Shown here: piece by piece, positions 1 through 6,976 of the stretch
How positions within the stretch are numbered: position 1 is the first letter of the stretch
Layout: every line of letters begins with the position of its first letter
Origin: Kiloniellaceae bacterium
GTDB lineage: Bacteria; Pseudomonadota; Alphaproteobacteria; Kiloniellales; Kiloniellaceae
Length of the DNA: 13,097 bases
Direction: 5' to 3'
Assembly (NCBI GenBank): GCA_028280915.1
Contig: JANQKX010000452.1
Location: 1 to 13,097, forward strand
Program-made: the position numbers and the translations under genes
The notes under the pieces: generated by a model
Seen by the model: the letters and a program-made list of their open reading frames with translations, nothing else
What the model was told of the DNA's origin: nothing
The model's database searches: none

Positions 1-68
1 CGACGATCAGGGGCACGCCGAGCTCGCGTCCGATGTCGGCGACCTCCTTGATCGGAAAGACCGTCAAC
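1..68 (-). other. Inverted internal fragment of metY at the window edge
   Basis: Read on the minus strand, these bases encode a peptide containing FPIKEVADIGRELGVPLIV. This is the stretch of O-acetylhomoserine sulfhydrylases that normally lies just before the DNT motif. The plus strand changes at about base 68 to the SIGGVIIDGG segment of the same enzyme. The two pieces belong to one gene but lie in opposite orientation, and about 32 intervening residues (DNT through the PLP-lysine region to GHGT) are missing between them. The bases CTC at 68-70 fit both sides, which looks like a short microhomology. The plus-strand reading of this segment, including the ATG at 33, is therefore not genuine coding sequence. 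Whether the join is biological or an assembly or amplification chimera cannot be told from the window. Confidence 0.85.
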
Positions 69-740
69 TCGATCGGCGGCGTGATCATCGACGGCGGCAA
101 CTTCGATTGGGAGAAGCACGCCGAGCGCTTCCCCATGCTCAACCAGCCGGATCCGAGCTACCACGGCGCGGTCTGGACCGAGGCGGTCAAGCCGCTCGGC
201 CCCGTCGCCTATGTGATGAAGCTGCGCTGCACGATCCAGTGCGACCTGGGCTACGCGGTCAGCCCCTTCAACGCCTTCCAGTTCATCCAGGGCCTGGAGA
301 CCCTGCCCTTGCGTATGCGCGCGCATTGCAGCAATGCCAGGGATGTGGCCGACTATCTGGCCGAGCATCCGGCGGTGACCCGGGTGATCCACCCGAGCCT
401 GTTCACCGGCGAGGAACGACGCCGGGCCGAAACCTATCTGACCGGCGGCGACGGCGGGCTGGTGGGATTTGAGATTCGCGGCGGGGCGGAAGCCGGGCAG
501 CGCTTCATCGACTCCCTGGACCTTTTTTATCACGTGGCCAATATCGGTGACGCCCGCTCCCTGGCCATCCATCCGGCGACCACCACCCACTCCCAGCTGT
601 CCCCGGAAGAGCAGTTGGCGACCGGTGTCACCCCGGACTATGTGCGCCTCTCGGTGGGGATCGAGCACATCGACGACATTATCGCCGACCTGGACCAGGC
701 CCTGCACCGGGCGACCTCGCGGGCCGTGGCCGCGGAGTAA
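69..740 (+). CDS. metY: O-acetylhomoserine sulfhydrylase (aminocarboxypropyltransferase), C-terminal part only
   Basis: This is a PLP-dependent enzyme of the Cys/Met metabolism family. It makes homocysteine from O-acetylhomoserine and sulfide in the cytoplasm. About 223 residues remain of a family length near 430. Recognisable stretches are SIGGVIIDGGNFDW, RFPMLNQPDPSYHG, SPFNAFQFIQGLETLPLRM, a FYHVANIGDARSLAIHPATT block and the C-terminal YVRLSVGIEHIDDI. Homology on the plus strand begins at the serine codon at 69. The upstream in-frame ATG at 33 lies in the inverted fragment and is not a real start. The N-terminal half and the PLP-binding lysine (normally shortly before GHGT) are absent, so this copy as assembled cannot encode an active enzyme. 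The gene ends 74 bases before metA, which supplies its substrate. Family assignment is firm. Whether it is a partial gene or a broken one is open. Confidence 0.9.
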   Translation, partial: SIGGVIIDGGNFDWEKHAERFPMLNQPDPSYHGAVWTEAVKPLGPVAYVMKLRCTIQCDLGYAVSPFNAFQFIQGLETLPLRMRAHCSNARDVADYLAEHPAVTRVIHPSLFTGEERRRAETYLTGGDGGLVGFEIRGGAEAGQRFIDSLDLFYHVANIGDARSLAIHPATTTHSQLSPEEQLATGVTPDYVRLSVGIEHIDDIIADLDQALHRATSRAVAAE

Positions 741-750
741 ACAAGACGTC

Positions 751-781
751 AAGGGCGCGGCACCCACCGCGCCCTTTTCTT
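751..781 (+). terminator. Intrinsic terminator after metY
   Basis: A perfect 10-bp stem AAGGGCGCGG / CCGCGCCCTT (751-760 with 767-776) closes a 6-base loop CACCCA and is followed by TTCTT. It starts 10 bases after the metY stop codon. Only about 20 bases separate it from the metA Shine-Dalgarno sequence. Confidence 0.88.
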
Positions 782-814
782 CGATTTATCCAACCCCTTG
801 CGAGGAGGCCCGCC

Positions 815-2170
815 ATGCCCATCCACCTGCCCCGCGGTTTGCCAGCGATCACTCAGCTTCGCGCCGAGGGCCTGCGCGTGAGTGAACGCTCCGCTTCGGA
901 GACTGGCAAAGACGGCAAACTGCGTCTCCTATTGATCAATCTCATGCCGGACAAGGTGGCGACCGAAACCCAGATCGCCCGTCTTCTGGCCGCCACGCCG
1001 TATTCGGTGGATCTGAGCCTGGCCCTGCCGGCCAGTGCCAAGCCCAAGTCCGCCGCGCCGGCCCACGTGGCGGCCTTCTATCGGCGCTGGCCCGACATCA
1101 AGCACGAGGCCTTCGACGGCCTGATCATCACCGGCGCGCCGGTGGAGCGGATCCCCTTTGAAGACGTGGTTTATTGGCAAGAGCTGACCGAGATTTTCGA
1201 CTGGGCCGCCAAGCATGTGCGCCAAGCCTATTACATTTGCTGGGCCGCCCAAGCCGCGCTTTACCATTTTCACGGGGTGCCCAAACACGATCTGGCGGCC
1301 AAACGCTTCGGCCTTTTTGATCACGAGATCCTGTCACGGGCATCAAACCTGTTTCACGGCTTTGGCGACGGGTTTCATTTGCCGGTCTCCCGCCATAGCG
1401 AGGTGCGGGCCGCGGATCTGCCCGCCGCGTCAGAAGTGGTTGTGCACGCTTCCTCCAAACAGGCCGGCCTGGGCTTGGTGGAAGACACGGCAAAGGGCAT
1501 GTTGTGCAATTTCAATCACTTCGAATACGACCACGATACCTTGGCGCGGGAGTATCACCGCGACCGGCAGCAGGGCCAGGCCATCGACCTGCCGCGCAAT
1601 TACTTTCCCGAAGACGATTCCGAACGGTGCCCGATGAATTCCTGGCGCCCCTTCGGCCAATTGCTGATTTTGAACTGGCTGCAACGCCTGGCCCGCGCGC
1701 GGGCGCTCGGGAGTGAAGCCCAGGCCGCCATGGAGTGGTTGTTGGCCCCGGAAAGCGATCAGGATCGCAAGCGCCGGGGCCAGGACGAAATCTTGCTTTT
1801 TGGGATCGACTCTTTGGACAGCGTGCCGGCCCTCTTGGCGGAGCTGGCGCGCCATCAAAAACAGCCGACCGGGTTTCGGGTACACCGCAACGGAGACGCC
1901 ACGGCTCTGATCGACCTGCGCTTGGACCCCCTGCCCGACACCCTCGTGGAGCGGCTGTGCCAAAGGCTTTTGGCCTTGCCTGGCATGCGCCGAGTGGCCT
2001 ACCGAGGCCAAGGCAAATCGGGCCGTATATTCGCCGTCCAAAAACCCAAACCGGTCACGCAAATGACCGGTCACCGGGGCTGGCGCCCCGCGCCGCTCTC
2101 CTGGCAGAGCTTTGGGCAGGGCCTTGAGCCCCGCCGTGTCATGGCCGCCCAGGCCTCCCCTTGCCTGTAA
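815..2170 (+). CDS. metA: Homoserine O-acyltransferase (MetA family, acetyl-type signature) with C-terminal extension
   Basis: MetA acylates the hydroxyl of homoserine, the first committed step to methionine. Residues 1 to about 300 match the family. Visible catalytic residues are nucleophile Cys142 (YICWAAQAAL) and His235/Glu237 (NFNHFEYD), all at the canonical positions. Residue 111, in TGAPVE, is Glu. Glu111 is known in this family to favour acetyl-CoA, whereas Gly111 favours succinyl-CoA, so acetylhomoserine is the predicted product, as the neighbouring MetY would need. The start at 815 is supported by GAGGAGG (802-808) six bases upstream. The protein is 451 residues, against about 300-310 usually. 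Residues about 323-400 have the strand-helix-strand-strand-helix-strand order of an ACT domain (EILLFGID, a helix, TGFRVHRNG, TALIDLRL, a helix, MRRVAYRG). The last 40 or so residues look unstructured. The acyltransferase call is firm; the ACT reading is inference. Confidence 0.93.
   Translation: MPIHLPRGLPAITQLRAEGLRVSERSASETGKDGKLRLLLINLMPDKVATETQIARLLAATPYSVDLSLALPASAKPKSAAPAHVAAFYRRWPDIKHEAFDGLIITGAPVERIPFEDVVYWQELTEIFDWAAKHVRQAYYICWAAQAALYHFHGVPKHDLAAKRFGLFDHEILSRASNLFHGFGDGFHLPVSRHSEVRAADLPAASEVVVHASSKQAGLGLVEDTAKGMLCNFNHFEYDHDTLAREYHRDRQQGQAIDLPRNYFPEDDSERCPMNSWRPFGQLLILNWLQRLARARALGSEAQAAMEWLLAPESDQDRKRRGQDEILLFGIDSLDSVPALLAELARHQKQPTGFRVHRNGDATALIDLRLDPLPDTLVERLCQRLLALPGMRRVAYRGQGKSGRIFAVQKPKPVTQMTGHRGWRPAPLSWQSFGQGLEPRRVMAAQASPCL
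2050..2089. repeat. Two tandem perfect hairpins near the 3' end of metA
   Basis: The first is an 8-bp inverted repeat ACCGGTCA / TGACCGGT (2050-2057 and 2064-2071) with a 6-base loop. The second, five bases further on, is GGGGC / GCCCC (2076-2080 and 2085-2089) with loop TGGC. They lie inside the unstructured tail codons of metA. Read on the minus strand, the first hairpin is followed by a T-rich run (TTGGGTTTTTGG), so it may act as a back-up terminator for transcription coming from the convergent channel gene. Confidence 0.55.
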
Positions 2171-2184
2171 TCCCAACCGCAAAA

Positions 2185-2212
2185 CGGCCTTAGGCCGATT
2201 GGGGGGCCTTTT
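2185..2212. terminator. Bidirectional terminator between convergent metA and the MscS-family gene
   Basis: On the minus strand, CGGCC-TAA-GGCCG is followed by TTTT and overlaps the channel gene's stop codon. On the plus strand, AGGCC (2192-2196) pairs with GGCCT (2205-2209) and is followed by TTTGTT. The two stems share sequence. Both are short, so strength is uncertain. The position between two convergent stop codons supports the call. Confidence 0.55.
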
Positions 2213-4475
2213 GTTCCTCCGCGGCGGCCGCCGCGGCTGTCATGGCCTTGCCCGTCTCGCTTTCCGGGTCCACCCCCGGGGGCAGGTCCACGGTGACCCG
2301 CTTGTGGGCGAACTTGATCCCGTTGTCGTGGAAGGCCTGCTGCACCCGGGTATAGACTTCCTTGCGGATCATGAACTGCTCGCCGGGCACCGCCATGAAC
2401 TTGGCCCGTAGAATCATGGCTGAATCCTCCATGGCCAGGACACCCTGGGACTTCAGCGGCTCGATGAATTTCGGGCCGAGGATCTCGTCATCCATCAGTT
2501 CCTGACCGATCTGCTTGAAGATCTTTTTCACCTTCTTCACGTCCGTATCGTAGGTGACCCGGAACTGCAGCTTCATGATGACCCAGTCCCGGCTGAAGTT
2601 GGTCAGGTATTGGATTTCGCCAAAGGGGATCGTGTGCAAGGGCCCGCGGTGATGGCGCAGCACCAAGGAACGCACGTTGATCGCTTCCACCGTGCCCTTG
2701 GCATCGCCCACGTCCACGTACTCGCCCATGCGAAAGGCGTCATCGAGCAGGAAAAATACCCCCGAGACGATGTCCCGCACCAGGGTTTGAGCGCCAAAAC
2801 CGATGGCCACGCCGACCACGCCGGCACCGGCGATCAAGGGGCCGATATCCACGCCGAAGGATGACAGGATGATCATGCCGGCCATGACGATCAGGGTAAC
2901 CTGAATGAAGCGCTTGATCAGCGGCAGCAAGGTCTTGAGCCGGGAGGCGCCTTGCCCGCCGCCCTCACTGCCCAGTTCCGCAACCGGGGCATCGTCGCCG
3001 TCGGCCGCCAGTTGGCTGTCGATGGCCGCCTTGGTGATCTCCCACACGATGTAGGCGATCAGGACGGTAAAGCCGATATCCAGAACCGTGCGCATGACCC
3101 TGGCCCCGAAATCGCTTTGCGCGAAGGAGAACAAGGGGATGCCCCAAAGCTGGGCGAACACCATGACGGCCAGCAAAATCAATATGAAGCGGCCAATTCG
3201 CCGGGCCATGGAAAAATAAGGACTGGCCTCCAAGGTCACCCGGTCGTCGCCTTCCCCAGTGAACAGCAACGTCAGGAAGTACCCCAAGGCCGCCTCGATC
3301 AAAGGCACGGCAACGATAATGAGCAGGCTGCCGATGCCGGCCCCGACCCAAAGGTTTTCGCCGGACAGCCGACTATAGAGGGATGAAACGTAGATGATCA
3401 AGACGTACAAGATGGCCAGGCCGGCCCAGGTCTGCGCCAAAAAAGGACGGAATTTCCCCCCTTCCACGCCCTCGATCACGGGACCCCGAATAGCCGCGCT
3501 CACCGGTTCACGGCAACGCCAGATCATCACGATCAACATGGTCACCGCGATCAATCCGATGATCATCTGCAGCATGTCGTGGAGCCTTTGCCCCAGCCCC
3601 AGGGTCAGCAATAAATGGCAGGTCAAAACGCCAAAGGACACCAAGACCGCAAACCAAAGGGTGCAGCGATAAACATAGGCCGCCGTGTCATGGGGCAGTT
3701 TCACCAATCGCAGATCATCGCGGCCCGGTGCCAGTAACAACCGCACGATCGATTCGGTGATCAATACGAACAACGTCGCCGCCAGATAGGTCATCACGGT
3801 GGTGCGCGTCGCTTGCCCGCCTTGATAAAGGGAAAAGAACACCAAGAGGGCGGCAAGGACAAAAACCGCCCTGGCCACGGCCTCGTAAACGACCCGCAGG
3901 ACGACGTAGTATGCCCGGCTGCGATAGCGGCCCACTTGACCGGCCTCAAGCCGTTCCCGCAGGGCCTTGGTGAAGCGGCGCATGAGCCATTCGGCGATCG
4001 CGGCCACGATGAACATGGCCGCCACGCCCAACAAAAACCACCACATAAAACCAGGGGCGCGTCCGTCGGCGAGGCGATCGATCGCAAAGGGCAAAACGCT
4101 CGGCAGGTTCTCGATCTCCGCCAAGGTCAACAAGAAGTTTTCGCGGATCACGTTGGCGTCGTCTTCGAACTGCTGAACGACGCTTTTTTCCTGGACCGCG
4201 GCTTGCGCCCGTTGCGCGGCTGCCTGCTCCAGCTGATAGAGCAAAAGCTCGCGCACATCCGAATCACTCAATCGGGCGAGCAAGTCGTCCACTTCGGCAG
4301 GGCTCAGCTGGCCGCTCAGGGCCTCCTTTTCAGCCTCGGTGATTCCGGGGCCGGCGGTGCCTGAAACATCCGTGGATTGCGCCCAGGCCCCTTGCTGCCC
4401 CGCCAACACCGGCGCCAAAACAAGCAGCGCGCCCACAAACATTACGACCCAAGTGAACCGTGCCCAGATCATCAT
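2190..4475 (-). CDS. Large MscS-family mechanosensitive ion channel
   Basis: This is an inner-membrane channel that would open on membrane tension and release solutes during hypo-osmotic shock. The 761-residue product starts with a signal-peptide-like segment (MMIWARFTWVV, hydrophobic core, AWAQ). A periplasmic, partly helical region follows, then about ten or eleven hydrophobic segments. The MscS core near residues 540-720 includes the Gly/Ala-rich pore helix GAGVVGVAIGFGAQTLV, then FFLLDDAFRMGEYVDVG and the beta-domain motif HTIPFGEIQYLTNFSRDW. Length and layout resemble E. coli YbiO more than the short MscS, but I cannot assign orthology. I chose the start at 4475 because GAGGAGG sits five bases upstream of it; an ATG also follows at 4472. 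A longer frame from 4508 has no such site and would spoil the signal peptide. The Ala-rich C-terminal tail is probably disordered. The gene stands alone with its own promoter and terminator. Confidence 0.9.
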   Translation of the reverse strand: MMIWARFTWVVMFVGALLVLAPVLAGQQGAWAQSTDVSGTAGPGITEAEKEALSGQLSPAEVDDLLARLSDSDVRELLLYQLEQAAAQRAQAAVQEKSVVQQFEDDANVIRENFLLTLAEIENLPSVLPFAIDRLADGRAPGFMWWFLLGVAAMFIVAAIAEWLMRRFTKALRERLEAGQVGRYRSRAYYVVLRVVYEAVARAVFVLAALLVFFSLYQGGQATRTTVMTYLAATLFVLITESIVRLLLAPGRDDLRLVKLPHDTAAYVYRCTLWFAVLVSFGVLTCHLLLTLGLGQRLHDMLQMIIGLIAVTMLIVMIWRCREPVSAAIRGPVIEGVEGGKFRPFLAQTWAGLAILYVLIIYVSSLYSRLSGENLWVGAGIGSLLIIVAVPLIEAALGYFLTLLFTGEGDDRVTLEASPYFSMARRIGRFILILLAVMVFAQLWGIPLFSFAQSDFGARVMRTVLDIGFTVLIAYIVWEITKAAIDSQLAADGDDAPVAELGSEGGGQGASRLKTLLPLIKRFIQVTLIVMAGMIILSSFGVDIGPLIAGAGVVGVAIGFGAQTLVRDIVSGVFFLLDDAFRMGEYVDVGDAKGTVEAINVRSLVLRHHRGPLHTIPFGEIQYLTNFSRDWVIMKLQFRVTYDTDVKKVKKIFKQIGQELMDDEILGPKFIEPLKSQGVLAMEDSAMILRAKFMAVPGEQFMIRKEVYTRVQQAFHDNGIKFAHKRVTVDLPPGVDPESETGKAMTAAAAAAEEQKAPQSA

Positions 4476-4480
4476 ATCCC

Positions 4481-4487
4481 CCTCCTC
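4481..4487 (-). promoter_or_regulatory. Shine-Dalgarno site fixing the channel gene start
   Basis: GAGGAGG on the minus strand lies 5 bases before the ATG at 4475 and 8 before the ATG at 4472. It favours these starts over the upstream ATG at 4508. Confidence 0.75.
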
Positions 4488-4555
4488 GGACACATCCCCG
4501 ACTACCACGGACGCCCCGCACGATCCGGGCCGTCCCCGGCGAGGGACTATCTAGG

Positions 4556-4584
4556 ATTATAGGAAGATATGGCGGATTTGGTAA
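4556..4584 (-). promoter_or_regulatory. Sigma70-type promoter for the MscS-family gene
   Basis: On the minus strand a consensus -10 TATAAT (4561-4556) is preceded, after a 17-base spacer, by TTACCA (4584-4579), a 4/6 match to the -35 consensus. This would start a transcript near 4549 with a leader of about 75 bases. No transcription data are available. Confidence 0.6.
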
Positions 4585-4720
4585 AGGGGCTGTCAGGAAG
4601 GCGGCCGCGCCGGATCGCCTCCCGGTTGATCGGACAGGGGACATGGCGCCCGCCGGACCCCGGTAGGAAGCGGGGACTCTGGCCTCATGGGACCGGGCCG
4701 GATCTCAATCTAACCGGGCA

Positions 4721-5473
4721 TCAGTCAAATAGGGCGTCAATCTCGTCTTGAGTAATGCCCGCATTGCCGAGCTGCGGCCCGTTCATCAGGCTTTCCGGAT
4801 CGTCCTCGTCGATCTGTTGTTCGAAGGGCAGATCGACAAAGGCCTCGGCGCCCCAGATTTCGATCATGGCCAGGATACGATCCTCGATGAACCGGATCGT
4901 CTGGACCACCTTGGTCACCCGCTGGCCGGTGATGTCTTGAAAATTGCTGGCTTCCAGAATGGCGATCACGTGCTCGGCGACCCGGTCGGCCATGAGCACC
5001 ACCTCGTCATCGTTGTGGTGGCTGGCGGCAATCTTATGGATCTCTTTTTCAATGTTTTCGTTGGCTTCGAGAATGCGATTGGTGGCGATCTCCGTGGCAT
5101 CGACGATGGCATCCAATTCGTTGGACGCCGCTTCCATGCAATCGTCCTCCGCAAAGGGATGCTTGATCTGGGCGATCTCGGACTTAGCGCGGGCGATGAC
5201 CCGGACCATCTGAGCGATCTCGAGCCGCACGTCCTTGGCGTTGTCTTCCTCTTGTTCGGCACTGGGCAGTCCGGCAGACGGAACGGCGGCCTTCAGGTCC
5301 TTGATTTCCATACGCAGGGCGCTGATGGCTTCCAACACGTCGGCGTTGCTCACGCCGCTCGTATCGGCGTATCCGGAAAAAGTAGCGGGCTCTCCCTCGC
5401 CTACCAGTCTTTGGGCGGCGAGTTGGCTGTGCTTGAGCCTGGCCTGGCGCTCGGCGGTGTATTCACGTTTCAT
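4721..5473 (-). CDS. cheZ: Chemotaxis protein phosphatase CheZ
   Basis: CheZ dephosphorylates CheY-P and so resets flagellar motor switching. The 250-residue protein has a long helical hairpin region (about 80-205). The catalytic motif is NFQDITGQRVTKVV, with Asp180 and Gln184 matching the Asp/Gln pair that works in E. coli CheZ (FQDLTGQ). The C-terminal peptide GITQDEIDALFD is acidic and amphipathic, as in the CheY-binding tail of known CheZ, and closely resembles the CheY-binding N-terminus of FliM (LSQDEIDALL-like). The first 45 or so residues are charged and unmatched. No other chemotaxis or flagellar gene is visible in the window, so this is an orphan copy here. It ends about 245 bases upstream of the channel gene. 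I see no convincing terminator or sigma28 site for it. The assignment is strong. Confidence 0.92.
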   Translation of the reverse strand: MKREYTAERQARLKHSQLAAQRLVGEGEPATFSGYADTSGVSNADVLEAISALRMEIKDLKAAVPSAGLPSAEQEEDNAKDVRLEIAQMVRVIARAKSEIAQIKHPFAEDDCMEAASNELDAIVDATEIATNRILEANENIEKEIHKIAASHHNDDEVVLMADRVAEHVIAILEASNFQDITGQRVTKVVQTIRFIEDRILAMIEIWGAEAFVDLPFEQQIDEDDPESLMNGPQLGNAGITQDEIDALFD

Positions 5474-5823
5474 GGCTTAGGTCCTGTCCTGTGTGGCATC
5501 CAAGATGTCCGCGAGGACACGCACATCTGCCGTAGCGACGATGGCCGAAACGGCGTTCGTTCCAGTTCCGCGCGAGCCTCGCCGCCAAAATAGCCTAATG
5601 CAGCTTAATTTTTGGTATGCAGGCGCGATTTCGCCCAGATCACAGTACATGCCGCATGGACAGCACCCGCCCTGACTGAGGCCAGGGGCAAGTGCCGGGT
5701 CCGTTTTGGAGGTATTTTAAAGACACCATACGATCTAAGATGGCATGGCTAACCATATGTTTACCCCTTTTGCTTAGCTAGTACTTTCTAACTAGGCTCG
5801 GTCCCACTTGGTCAAGATTCGCC
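5474..5823. other. 350-base divergent intergenic region between cheZ and the methyltransferase gene
   Basis: No coding frame here has a recognisable product. The right half (about 5700-5815) is clearly more AT-rich than its surroundings. It holds two small dyads: ATGG-CTAA-CCAT (5745-5756) and CTAGT-8-ACTAG (5778-5782 / 5791-5795). This is a reasonable place for the promoters of both flanking genes, but I found no pair of hexamers good enough to name. Confidence 0.5.
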
Positions 5824-6744
5824 ATGAGTGCCACGAAAAAAAAATCGGCGGGTAGCGTTAAGATCCCTTTACGCATGCGCCTTCACGCCTGGTGGCACGG
5901 CAACAACCTGGAGGTTCGTCGCCACGGGCAGCCCGGTGGCGATGCGGAAATCAAGCCGACCCGGAAGATCAAAAGCCTCGGCAAACTTGAGATTACTCAG
6001 GCCGTGTGGGGCGAGGGCATGAACGGGCCGGGCGAAAAAGAGTATATTTTACAGTTTTTCAAGCCCCTGGGTTTGGACCCCTCCATGACCGTATTGGACC
6101 TGGGTGCCGGCCTGGGCGGGCCGGCCCGGCTGGCGGTCGAGCATTCCGGCGTCTGGGTTCACGGCCTGGAGGCGGACCGGGAGATCGCCGACCGGGGCAT
6201 GCAGCTGTCGGGATTGGCCGGCCTGGGCAAAAAAGCCGAAATCACCTTCGCCAACCCGGAAAGTCACGTTTACCGGCCCAACTCGGTGGACTGTATCTAT
6301 TCGAAGGAATATCTCTACCGGCTGGAACAAAAGGGCCAAGTGCTCGAGGGCCTGTCGGCCCACTTGAAAGACCGGGGCCAGTTGCTTTTCACCGATTTTG
6401 TCCTTTCCAGCGCCGAAAAAAAGGCCGAATTGGCCGACTGGATCGCCGCGGAACCCCAGAAACCCCACCTATGGACCGTGGAAAAGTATGAATCCGAGCT
6501 GCAACGGGCCAAACTGGACGTACGCATCCACGAGGACATCTCCGTCACCTATGGGGAGATGGTCAAACAGGCCTGGCAGGCCATGGAAGCCTCGCCCCTG
6601 TGCAAGGAACTGGATGAAGCCAGCGGGGCCGAACTGCTGCGCCAGGCCGAGTTTTGGGCCAAAAGGGTCGCGGCCATTGAGAGCGGCGCCCTTCGCGTGG
6701 TTCGCTTTTACGCTCTCAAACGGTCCAGCGTGGAAATTGATTAG
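5824..6744 (+). CDS. Class I SAM-dependent methyltransferase, substrate unknown
   Basis: This is a 306-residue cytoplasmic protein with a Rossmann-type methyltransferase core. Motif I is VLDLGAGLGGPARLA at residues 90-104, the acidic residue closing strand 2 is Glu116 (HGLEADREIA), and a motif IV/post-IV region follows (SVDCIYSKEYLYRL, then GQLLFTDFVL). A basic N-terminal stretch with the RLHAWWHG segment precedes the core, and a helical C-terminal part of about 100 residues follows. The combination LGAGLGGPAR with a TDFVL strand recalls phosphoethanolamine, sarcosine and other small-molecule N-methyltransferases, but nothing seen fixes the substrate. No clear Shine-Dalgarno precedes the ATG at 5824; the start is chosen because it gives a full-length protein right after the AT-rich intergenic region. 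It is monocistronic, with unrelated neighbours. Confidence 0.8.
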   Translation: MSATKKKSAGSVKIPLRMRLHAWWHGNNLEVRRHGQPGGDAEIKPTRKIKSLGKLEITQAVWGEGMNGPGEKEYILQFFKPLGLDPSMTVLDLGAGLGGPARLAVEHSGVWVHGLEADREIADRGMQLSGLAGLGKKAEITFANPESHVYRPNSVDCIYSKEYLYRLEQKGQVLEGLSAHLKDRGQLLFTDFVLSSAEKKAELADWIAAEPQKPHLWTVEKYESELQRAKLDVRIHEDISVTYGEMVKQAWQAMEASPLCKELDEASGAELLRQAEFWAKRVAAIESGALRVVRFYALKRSSVEID

Positions 6745-6774
6745 GCGTAGAGATCGAACAAGCACCGTTCCCTT

Positions 6775-6794
6775 GCGCCTTTTGCGCTATTTTT
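6775..6794 (+). terminator. Possible weak terminator after the methyltransferase gene
   Basis: GCGC-CTTTT-GCGC (6775-6787) is followed by TATTTTT about 30 bases after the stop codon. The stem is only four base pairs, though all G-C. Confidence 0.35.
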
Positions 6795-6818
6795 CCGCCC
6801 AATCCCACCGGGTAACCG

Positions 6819-6847
6819 TTGACAGACGGGGATCGCCTGCCTATGTT
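6819..6847 (+). promoter_or_regulatory. Sigma70-type promoter upstream of rpmJ
   Basis: A perfect -35 TTGACA (6819-6824), a 17-base spacer and TATGTT (6842-6847, 4/6) form a good housekeeping promoter. It predicts a start near 6854 and a leader of about 120 bases before rpmJ. I see nothing recognisable in that leader. Confidence 0.6.
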
Positions 6848-6976
6848 CCGGCTTCCTCAGCAGCACCGGATCGGGGCAGCTGGGGTTTGTTATGGCTCGA
6901 ATTTGGCTAGTTTCGGTCGCTACGAGTCATCCTCATCGCTTAATTGTTTGCCTGTGACAGTGTCCGGATTAGGGTC

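Noticed and set aside
33..68. ATG at 33 as the start of the metY gene
   Set aside because: Residues encoded from 33 to 68 have no similarity to MetY on the plus strand; the same bases read on the minus strand are MetY sequence in reverse orientation.
741..814. SAM-II or other methionine riboswitch upstream of metA
   Set aside because: The 74-base gap is taken up by a simple terminator and the Shine-Dalgarno. I see no pseudoknot-type conserved core.
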